From: Defluviicoccus vanus
Lineage (GTDB): Bacteria > Pseudomonadota > Alphaproteobacteria > Rhodospirillales > Defluviicoccaceae
DNA length: 7,690 nt
Direction: 5' to 3'
NCBI RefSeq assembly: GCF_014672695.1
Contig: NZ_CP053923.1
Coordinates: 2,163,006 to 2,170,695 of the forward strand
The notes beneath the pieces were generated by a model, which was not told where the DNA came from, did not search any database, and saw only the letters and a list, made by a program, of their open reading frames with translations. Shown here piece after piece: positions 1 to 4,941 of the stretch. The position numbers were made by a program, and so were the translations under genes. How positions within the stretch are numbered: the first letter of the stretch is position 1; each line of letters begins with the position of its first letter.

Positions 1-340
1 TCCGCGTGGTGCGATGGCGGACGAAGAAGCGGTGCAGCGTCGCGGTCGCCACCGCCAAGCCCTTGCCGGCCAGCTGCACCCGAAGCTCATCGAGCGTGAT
101 GTCCTTGCGCGCCTCCCACAGCGCGGGGATATCCTGCCGGCGCTGCTCGACACGACGCGAGCGCATGTCGCCACTCTGGCGCTTGGCGGCGCCGCTGCTG
201 GTGGCGAGCCGCTGCGCCTGCCAGCGGATTGCCGTCGAAGGCGCCACCCAGAACCGGGCCGCCGCTCCGCGGCAACTCATCCCCGCATCAATCGCCGCCA
301 ACAGCCGCGGCCGCAGATCCATCGAAAGAGGCTGACCCAT
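1..340 (-). CDS. IS630-family transposase, N-terminal part (cut by the window edge)
   Basis: This frame starts at the ATG at 340-338 and stays open for 113 codons to the left edge, so the 3' part lies outside the window. The translation begins MGQPLSMDLR and contains DAGMSCRGAAARF, APSTAIRWQAQR, DIPALWEARKDITLDEL and TLHRFFVRH. These are the two N-terminal helix-turn-helix segments of IS630/Tc1-mariner-type transposases, which bind the element's inverted repeats. The DDE catalytic domain would lie beyond the edge and cannot be judged. AAGGAGG lies about 10 bases upstream of the ATG and supports this start; an internal ATG at codon 7 is an alternative. Residue 31 is W where I would expect G from memory of related proteins. 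Whether the full gene is intact is unknown. Confidence 0.88.
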   Translation of the reverse strand, partial: MGQPLSMDLRPRLLAAIDAGMSCRGAAARFWVAPSTAIRWQAQRLATSSGAAKRQSGDMRSRRVEQRRQDIPALWEARKDITLDELRVQLAGKGLAVATATLHRFFVRHRTTR

Positions 341-415
341 CCATGCTGGCCTCCTTGCCCAGCCAGCATCTTGAATCAGCCCCGCACCCGCTTGTGAATC
401 CCCAGCGATTCCCAA
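1..415 (-). mobile_element. IS630-type insertion sequence, one end inside the window (boundary approximate)
   Basis: The transposase frame shows that an insertion sequence enters from the left edge. Its outer end must lie a little upstream of the transposase start. I place it near 415 because base composition changes there, from GC-rich to the AT-rich stretch at about 415-465. Just inside this point there are related GAATC/GATTC motifs at about 373-411, which could belong to the terminal repeat. The matching repeat at the other end and the TA target duplication expected for this family cannot be seen, so the boundary is a guess. Confidence 0.4.
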
Positions 416-664
416 TGATCAGAAAACGCTCTATGCATAAGATATTGATTTGCAAATGTTTTCTCAAGGAGCGCAGGCCTTTGGTCAGCCCTCGCTTTGA
501 CGGGCTGTGGTCGTCGCAGAAGCTATTGATGTTGATGATCAAACACCATCCTGCGCCTTGCGGCGTTGAACCAAGGCACCTCTAACTCGGGCGAGGTTCA
601 ACGGCTGCCGAGTGGCAAAGGCTTCGCCATGGTTTAACGCAGCGCGAGAGCAATGGATCTCTGC
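416..664. other. Non-coding stretch, AT-rich at its left end, with several inverted repeats
   Basis: I find no convincing protein gene here; the short open frames show no family resemblance or good ribosome binding site. Visible structure: a 7-base inverted repeat, AGAAAAC at 421-427 with GTTTTCT at 458-464, around an AT-rich core; a hairpin with CAGCCC at 486-491 and GGGCTG at 502-507; and a perfect 9-base inverted repeat at 564-603, listed separately. The stretch may be the upstream region of the structured RNA that follows, or flanking DNA disrupted by the neighbouring insertion sequence. Confidence 0.5.
564..603. repeat. Perfect 9-base inverted repeat
   Basis: CGTTGAACC at 564-572 is the exact reverse complement of GGTTCAACG at 595-603, with 22 bases between the arms. 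An alternative nested pairing of ACCTC with GAGGT is also possible. There is no T run after it, so it is not an intrinsic terminator. It could be an operator, an RNA stem, or the trace of a small element. Confidence 0.5.
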
Positions 665-855
665 AAAGCTATGCAAAAAATGCATGGCTTTATGTTCCCT
701 TGGCATTGGTGAAAGGTTACGGCGCCACCCACCTCTCGCAATGAGAGATGGGGTAATTTCTTGCCCTTTCTCGCGGATGGTTCCCCTGCCATCCGAATGC
801 TTCCTCGAACGGAAGCATGAAGCGCCCGGTTATCCCCCTGGCCGGGCGCTTTTTT
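665..855 (+). ncRNA. Candidate structured small RNA: row of hairpins ending in an intrinsic terminator
   Basis: Five stem-loops follow one another on the + strand. H1: AAAGCTATGCA (665-675) pairs with TGCATGGCTTT (681-691) around an A5 loop, 11 pairs with one G-U. H2: CCCA-C-CTCTC (728-737) pairs with GAGAG-A-TGGG (743-752), with one internal mismatch. H3: CGGATGG (774-780) pairs perfectly with CCATCCG (789-795), loop TTCCCCTG. H4: ATGCTTCC (797-804) pairs perfectly with GGAAGCAT (811-818). H5 is the terminator. H3 to H5 are packed almost without spacing, as in many bacterial small RNAs. Pyrimidine-rich loops (CCCC, TTCCTC, CCCCC) resemble anti-Shine-Dalgarno loops of some alphaproteobacterial sRNAs, which is only a resemblance. 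The next gene lies on the opposite strand, so this is not a leader. It could instead be the 3' UTR of a lost gene. The 5' end and promoter are not identified; H1 may be separate. Confidence 0.5.
820..855 (+). terminator. Strong intrinsic (Rho-independent) terminator
   Basis: AGCGCCCGG (821-829) pairs perfectly with CCGGGCGCT (842-850) around a 12-base loop, and TTTTT follows at 851-855. The T run exists only on the + strand, so it stops rightward transcription and is not a terminator for the leftward regulator gene. It implies that a transcript comes from the left although no protein gene is visible there. Confidence 0.88.
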
Positions 856-958
856 AACCCCCTTATCACGCGTTCGTGAGCAGAAACGGCAATAGGCGTC
901 GCTTTAATTTGTCCCGACGTTACCTAGTCTTGCCTTTGATTGACGCGGTTTGCGCGAT

Positions 959-1648
959 TCACGGAACGAGGCGGTAGCCGCCGGGCTCAGTGACCAGAAT
1001 GCTGGCATTGGAAGGATTGCTCTCGATCTTCTGCCGCAGCCGGTAGACATGCGTTTCCAGCGTATGCGTGGTGACGCCAGCGTTGTAGCCCCAAACCTCA
1101 TCCAACAGCACCTCGCGGCTGACCACGCGATCACCGCAGCGGTAGAGGTACTTCAGGATGGCCGCTTCCTTGTCAGTGAGACGGACCTTCTTGCGGGACT
1201 GATTGTTGATCAGCATCTTGGCGCTGGGCTGGAACGTATAAGGGCCAATAGCAAACACGGCATCGTCGCTGCGTTCATGCTGGCGGATGTGAGCGCGCAG
1301 CCGGGCCAACAGCACCCCGAGGCGGAACGGCTTGGTGATGTAGTCGTTCGCACCGGCATCGAGACCGAGGATGGCATCGGCGTCGGTATCGGCGCCGGTG
1401 AGCATGATCACCGGACACTTGATTCCCGCCCGCCGCAGTTGCCGACAGGCGTGCCGGCCGTCCACATCGGGCAGCCCCACATCGAGGAGGATAATGTCGA
1501 ACACTTCCGCCTTAGCGCGCTCGACACCTTCGGCCCCGGTGGGCGCCACCTCCACGGAAAATTCCTCGTGGAGATGCAGCTGTTCGGCGAGCATCTCGCA
1601 TAGCGCCTTGTCGTCATCGATGAGCAATAGCCGCTTGCCGGTGGTCAC
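959..1648 (-). CDS. OmpR/PhoB-family response regulator (CenR-like)
   Basis: A two-component response regulator that binds DNA when phosphorylated by a partner histidine kinase; no kinase gene is in the window. The start chosen is the GTG at 1648-1646, giving 229 residues, the usual family length, with GGGAG about 10 bases upstream. A longer open frame reaches 1831 but overlaps the divergent ribA start. The receiver domain (about 6-120) has the acidic cluster D11-D13 after RLLLI, the phosphoacceptor D56 in ILLDVGLPDVDG, T84 in MLTGAD and K106 in ITKPF. The C-terminal winged helix (about 130-229) carries VRLTDKEAAILKYLYR, VWGYNAGVTTHTLETHVYR and the terminal PGGYRLVP. The motifs LTGADTDADAILGLDAGANDY and VTTHTLETH recall CenR, the essential alphaproteobacterial cell-envelope regulator. 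That subfamily call is from memory and less certain than the family. Confidence 0.93.
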   Translation of the reverse strand: MTTGKRLLLIDDDKALCEMLAEQLHLHEEFSVEVAPTGAEGVERAKAEVFDIILLDVGLPDVDGRHACRQLRRAGIKCPVIMLTGADTDADAILGLDAGANDYITKPFRLGVLLARLRAHIRQHERSDDAVFAIGPYTFQPSAKMLINNQSRKKVRLTDKEAAILKYLYRCGDRVVSREVLLDEVWGYNAGVTTHTLETHVYRLRQKIESNPSNASILVTEPGGYRLVP

Positions 1649-1688
1649 GCGCGGTCCGCTCCCTGCTGTTCCGAGGCTGAACTGGCGA

Positions 1689-1716
1689 AGAATACTATCG
1701 CGAACGAATTCGACAA
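1689..1716 (-). promoter_or_regulatory. Candidate promoter for the response regulator, overlapping a palindrome
   Basis: On the - strand TTGTCG (1716-1711) and TATTCT (1694-1689) are separated by 16 bases and resemble -35 and -10 boxes. Transcription would begin about 35-40 bases before the GTG start. The perfect palindrome CGAATTCG (1705-1712) overlaps the -35 box and could be an operator, possibly autoregulatory. This rests on motif resemblance alone. Confidence 0.3.
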
Positions 1717-1813
1717 TAGGTAGAGTGACCGTCGTCGCGCCACTGCCCTTCTCCGTCGTGCGGTTCCAAGTCGATGTGTGGCTACATTCCTCATTGAAAG
1801 GTAAGACCGCCCT

Positions 1814-2968
1814 GTGACGACGCGACGGCATCTGGTCCCTGTTCCCGCGACGCGTGAGCCGCTGTCAATGCGAGCCGTGGAACGCGCCATGAGCGACATC
1901 CGCCGCGGCGCCGCGGTCGTGCTCAGCGGTAGCGAGGGAGCGGCGATCCTGGCCCAGGCGGCGGAAGCGGTGACGCCGGAGAATCTGCAGGCGATCGAGG
2001 AAGCCGGTCGCCGCGCCACCGAACTGGTGATCACCGCGCGGCGTGCATCGGTGCTGCGACTCGCCGCGTCGGGATTGCGCAGCGTCGCCGTCAGCAGTGT
2101 CAGCAACGATCGACTCACCCCCGAGCTGGTTTATGCGCTGGCCGATCCGCTTTCGACAGGCGCACTGCCTGCACCATCGTCGCTGCAGGTGCGGGAGCTG
2201 GCGCCGCATTCCTGCGAGCAGGCCGCCGTCCTGCTTGCCAAGATCGGCCGGTTGCTCCCGGCGGCGATTGTCTCGGCGATTACCGACCCCACCGCCACCG
2301 ACGTACGCGCTTGGGCGGCGCGCCACGATTTCCTCTTCGTCGATGCCGGGGACATTTTTCAATACGACCATATGCAGGCACGCACCCTACGCGCAGTGAG
2401 TGAAGCGCGTGTCCCGCTGCTTGGCGCTGAAAGTGCCAGGATCATTGCCTTCCGGCCGTTCGATGGGGGACTCGAACATCTGGCCGTATTGCTGGGTGAT
2501 CCACGCCCACCGGACGCAGTGTTGACACGGCTTCACTCAGAATGTTTCACGGGTGATCTGCTCGGAAGCCTGCGCTGCGATTGTGGTGATCAGTTGCGCG
2601 GCGCCATCGGCGAAATCAGTCGGGCAGGGGGCGGGGTGTTGCTGTATCTGGCTCAGGAGGGGCGCGGCATCGGCCTCGTCAACAAACTGCGCGCCTACGT
2701 GCTGCAGGACGACGGATTCGACACCCTGGACGCCAACGGCCAACTGGGTTTCGACGACGACGAACGGGTGTACCTGCCGGCAGCGCAGATGCTGCGGCAG
2801 CTGGGTTTCGCCCGCGTCCGTCTGCTGACCAACAACCCGGCCAAGGTCAACGCGCTGATGCGGCTTGGGATCACGGTGGAAGAACGGGTGCCGCACGCCT
2901 TCCCGACCAATCGTCATAACGAAGGCTACCTGCGGACCAAGGCAACGAAGAGCGGCCACATCCTCTGA
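1814..2968 (+). CDS. ribA: GTP cyclohydrolase II with degenerate DHBP-synthase-like N-terminal domain
   Basis: Catalyses the first step of riboflavin synthesis: GTP to diaminohydroxyphosphoribosylaminopyrimidine, formate and pyrophosphate; cytoplasmic. The protein has 384 residues against about 196 in E. coli RibA. The C-terminal half is a canonical catalytic domain. Zinc ligands are C244, C255 and C257 in HSECFTGDLLGSLRCDCG; QEGRGIGL lies at 281-288, D316 and R318 are in LGFDDDERVY, and LLTNNPAKV and RHNEGYL follow. Residues 1-200 sit where RibB (DHBP synthase) lies in RibBA fusions, but the acidic RibB metal and substrate motif (DDEDRENEGD type) is absent, so this half is probably not catalytic. 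Such extended RibA proteins are known in alphaproteobacteria and actinobacteria. The GTG start has AAAGG about 14 bases upstream; ATG at 1868 or 1889 is possible. I see no FMN riboswitch upstream. The stop lies 8 bases before the next gene, suggesting an operon. Confidence 0.95.
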   Translation: MTTRRHLVPVPATREPLSMRAVERAMSDIRRGAAVVLSGSEGAAILAQAAEAVTPENLQAIEEAGRRATELVITARRASVLRLAASGLRSVAVSSVSNDRLTPELVYALADPLSTGALPAPSSLQVRELAPHSCEQAAVLLAKIGRLLPAAIVSAITDPTATDVRAWAARHDFLFVDAGDIFQYDHMQARTLRAVSEARVPLLGAESARIIAFRPFDGGLEHLAVLLGDPRPPDAVLTRLHSECFTGDLLGSLRCDCGDQLRGAIGEISRAGGGVLLYLAQEGRGIGLVNKLRAYVLQDDGFDTLDANGQLGFDDDERVYLPAAQMLRQLGFARVRLLTNNPAKVNALMRLGITVEERVPHAFPTNRHNEGYLRTKATKSGHIL

Positions 2969-2976
2969 GCGCCGTA

Positions 2977-3522
2977 ATGCGTCGTGCGGGAATGGATCGC
3001 GCGGGAATGGATATCGTCGTCACCGTAGCAGGACCTGACGGTCATCCCCTGCTCCGCTGGAGCGGCGGTACGGCGCGATGCGCCATCGGTCGCGGCGGCA
3101 TCAGCTGCGACAAGCATGAGGGCGATGGGGCGACACCCGTCGGTCGTTTTCCCCTCCGCCAGGCGCTCTATCGGGCCGACCGCATCGCACAGCCTGCAAC
3201 CGCGCTGCCGCTGCAACGCATCGGCCGCGATGATGGCTGGTGCGACGATCCTGCCGATGCTGCCTACAATCGTCCGGTGCCGCTGCCCTATGCGGCCAGC
3301 CATGAACGGCTGTGGCGCGACGACGCGCTCTACGACATCCTCATCGTCGTCGGCCACAATGACGATCCGGTGCGGCCCGGCCGTGGCAGCGCCATTTTCA
3401 TCCATGTCGCCAGCGCCGATTTCACCCCGACCGCCGGCTGTGTCGCCTTAACCATTGCGGACTTGCAGACGCTGCTACGTGCCTGCCGGCCGGGCGATCA
3501 ACTCATCGTCGCGGCTAGCTGA
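2977..3522 (+). CDS. YkuD-type L,D-transpeptidase family protein
   Basis: Enzymes of this fold use a cysteine to cross-link peptidoglycan peptides or attach molecules to them. The 181-residue protein has the catalytic pair H143 (IFIHVA) and C155 (TAGCVAL), spaced as in the YkuD/ErfK signature. Near the N terminus, KHEGDGATPVG (46-56) is typical of the COG3786 branch, and DILIVVGHNDD (120-130) is a conserved core strand. No signal peptide or membrane segment is visible, which is odd for a periplasmic wall enzyme, although I recall that members of this branch often lack one. Start choice is uncertain: ATGs at 2977, 2992 and 3007 are in frame, none with a strong ribosome binding site, and the last two sit in a 15-base duplication. 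It follows ribA by 8 bases and is probably cotranscribed; no functional link to riboflavin is evident. The neighbouring regulator may concern the envelope. Confidence 0.88.
   Translation: MRRAGMDRAGMDIVVTVAGPDGHPLLRWSGGTARCAIGRGGISCDKHEGDGATPVGRFPLRQALYRADRIAQPATALPLQRIGRDDGWCDDPADAAYNRPVPLPYAASHERLWRDDALYDILIVVGHNDDPVRPGRGSAIFIHVASADFTPTAGCVALTIADLQTLLRACRPGDQLIVAAS
2983..3012 (+). repeat. 15-base tandem duplication at the start of the transpeptidase gene
   Basis: Bases 2983-2997 and 2998-3012 match at 14 of 15 positions, differing at 2985 and 3000. Each copy encodes RAGMD and carries an in-frame ATG, so the duplication multiplies the possible start codons without changing the frame. Confidence 0.85.
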
Positions 3523-3523
3523 T

Positions 3524-3574
3524 CGACGTCATGACCCGTCGACGTCATTGCCGGTCGGCGTCATTGCCGGTCGG
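3524..3574. repeat. 16-base tandem repeat spanning the 3' end of yggS
   Basis: CGTCATTGCCGGTCGG occurs twice, perfectly, at 3543-3558 and 3559-3574. A diverged unit in the same period (12 of 16 matches) precedes it at 3524-3539. Because 16 is not a multiple of 3, the reading phase shifts from one copy to the next, and the yggS stop codon (3547-3545) arises inside the left copy. The repeat occupies the junction between the two converging genes. A weak TCGACG/CGTCGA stem at 3523-3542 has no T run, so I do not call a terminator. Confidence 0.85.
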
Positions 3575-4258
3575 TGGGCGATAGCCAAAGATGGCAGTGC
3601 CAACGCGGACATGGGTGGCGCCGAATTGTACCGCCACGGGGAAGTCGCCGCTCATCCCCATGCTGAGCCCCTTAAGGCCATTGCGTCGGGCGATCTCCCG
3701 CAGCAGCGCGAAATGCAGCGACGGCTCTTCGTCCACCGGCGGAATACACATCAAGCCACGCAGGTCGAGCCCGGCGGCGCGACACACTTCGACCAGCGCG
3801 TCGGTCGCATCCGGAAACACTCCCGCCTTCTGCGGCTCCTCACCGGTATTGACCTGGATAAATACCGCCGGCCGGCGTCCCTCCGCCTCGGCCGCTTGGG
3901 CAACAGCCTGCGCCAGGTCGGCGCGATCGATGCTCTCGATCACGTCGAACAGCCGCACCGCGCGTCGCGCCTTGTTCCGCTGCAATGGTCCGATCAGATG
4001 CAGCACCAGATCCGGATACGCCGCCTTCAGCTCCGGCCACTTGGCTTCCGCTTCCTGCACCCGGTTTTCGCCGAAGGTGCGATGACCGGCTTGCAGCGCC
4101 GGGAGAATCGCCGCCGCCGGGTGAGTCTTCGTTACCGCCACCAGCGTTACCTCGGCCGGCTCACGGCCGGCCACCCGCGCCGCCTCGGCGATCGCCGCCT
4201 GAACCGCCGCAAGACCCGCCGCAACCGGAGGCTCGCACTCTGCCTGCTCAGCCGGCAT
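3545..4258 (-). CDS. yggS: YggS/PLPBP family pyridoxal phosphate homeostasis protein
   Basis: A cytoplasmic PLP-binding protein with an alanine-racemase-like barrel fold and no known catalytic activity; it buffers the free PLP pool and affects amino acid and vitamin B6 balance. The 237 residues match the usual family length. The PLP lysine is K44 in LVAVTKTHP. Other hallmarks are FGENRVQEAEAKW (62-74), LHLIGPLQRNKAR (86-98), FIQVNTGEEPQKAGV, GLMCIPP, and the phosphate-binding end SMGMSGDF...VRVGTAIFG. The ATG at 4258 is preceded by GGGAG at 7 bases, a good ribosome binding site. The last residues, after FGYRPPTG, are encoded by a tandem repeat and are probably not conserved. The gene converges on the transpeptidase gene (22 bases between stops) and diverges from the ThiE-like gene with only 11 bases between starts, so its promoter must lie inside that neighbour's reading frame unless that frame starts further right. 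Confidence 0.95.
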   Translation of the reverse strand: MPAEQAECEPPVAAGLAAVQAAIAEAARVAGREPAEVTLVAVTKTHPAAAILPALQAGHRTFGENRVQEAEAKWPELKAAYPDLVLHLIGPLQRNKARRAVRLFDVIESIDRADLAQAVAQAAEAEGRRPAVFIQVNTGEEPQKAGVFPDATDALVEVCRAAGLDLRGLMCIPPVDEEPSLHFALLREIARRNGLKGLSMGMSGDFPVAVQFGATHVRVGTAIFGYRPPTGNDADRQ

Positions 4259-4269
4259 GATCCGCTCCC

Positions 4270-4941
4270 ATGGTCCCTGTCCTTCCCGCCGCCATCGCCA
4301 TCGCCAGCATGCGCTGTGCTCCGCACTATCCCAGCCTAGCAGAGGCGGCAGCCCGCCTCAAACCACCGCCGTCCGCGCACCGGCTGCCGTCGCTCATCCT
4401 GATGACCGACCGCCTGCGCCTGGCAGATCCCTTGACGGCGGTCGGCAGGCTGCCGCGCGGTGCGGCGGTGATCGTGCGTGAGTTCGCCGCAGCGGATCGA
4501 GCCCGGCTGGCGGCGCGGCTGCGACCCATCTGTCGGCGGCGCGGCTTGCGGCTGCTCATCGCCGGCGACTGGCGGCAGGCAGCGACGCTACGGGCAGACG
4601 GCCTGCACCTGCCGGAACACCAGCTCCGTCGCGGCAGCCGTCCGTGGGCCGGATACGCGCGCCACTGGCTGATTACCGCCGCCGCCCATTCCCGCCTGGC
4701 ACTGCGGCAGGCGATGACCATCGGCTGCGACGCTGCCCTGCTCTCCCCGGTCTTTCCCACCGCCAGCCATCCGGGGCAGCCAGTGCTCGGGGCGCTGCGC
4801 TTTGTCCGCCTGGTCCGAACTGCGCCACTGCCGGTCTATGCCCTGGGCGGCATCACGGCGCTGACCGCGGTGCGTCTCGCCGGTAGCGGCGCGGCCGGTT
4901 TCGCAGCCATCGGCGGGCTTAGCTCGATGTCGCGGAGCTGA
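4270..4941 (+). CDS. ThiE/TenI-family protein (thiamine phosphate synthase-like), active site atypical
   Basis: The 223-residue frame follows the ThiE barrel order: LILMTDRLRLADP (42-54), AVIVREF (66-72), LRLLIAGD (93-100), ADGLHLPE (109-116), AAAHS (137-141), CDAALLSPVFPTASHPG (153-169), LPVYALGGIT (187-196) and GAAGFAAIGGL (207-217). ThiE joins the pyrimidine and thiazole halves of thiamine. By my alignment from memory, several ThiE substrate residues are changed: the K of the REK motif is F72, the ND pair after the third strand is A98-G99, and the K of FPTxTK is H167. H140 lies where TenI, the thiazole tautomerase, has its catalytic histidine. It may therefore be TenI-like or a divergent ThiE. 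ATG 4270 has no clear ribosome binding site and lies 11 bases from the divergent yggS start; ATG 4309 is a good alternative. The 3' end overlaps the converging sulfotransferase gene by 23 bases. No TPP riboswitch fits upstream. Confidence 0.82.
   Translation: MVPVLPAAIAIASMRCAPHYPSLAEAAARLKPPPSAHRLPSLILMTDRLRLADPLTAVGRLPRGAAVIVREFAAADRARLAARLRPICRRRGLRLLIAGDWRQAATLRADGLHLPEHQLRRGSRPWAGYARHWLITAAAHSRLALRQAMTIGCDAALLSPVFPTASHPGQPVLGALRFVRLVRTAPLPVYALGGITALTAVRLAGSGAAGFAAIGGLSSMSRS

Noticed and set aside
6..397. Open frames on the + strand at the left edge
   Set aside because: They are antisense to the recognisable IS630 transposase frame and have arginine-rich, low-complexity translations typical of shadow frames in GC-rich DNA.
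612..857. Open frame of 81 codons on the + strand
   Set aside because: It reads straight through the hairpins and the terminator, has no ribosome binding site and resembles no protein family I know.
866..879. TCACG-CGTT-CGTGA hairpin as terminator of the response regulator gene
   Set aside because: Only five pairs, and no T run follows on the - strand.
1649..1813. Possible FMN riboswitch before ribA
   Set aside because: None of the conserved RFN-element segments is visible and the leader is short; ribA here appears to have no riboswitch.
1649..1831. Longer N terminus for the response regulator, starting at 1831
   Set aside because: It would add about 61 residues before a receiver domain that normally starts at once, and it overlaps the divergent ribA start; the GTG at 1648 has a ribosome binding site and gives the usual length.
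3455..4339. Long open frame of 294 codons on the + strand
   Set aside because: It is antisense to yggS, whose motifs and ribosome binding site are clear; the translation is rich in R and H without domain motifs.
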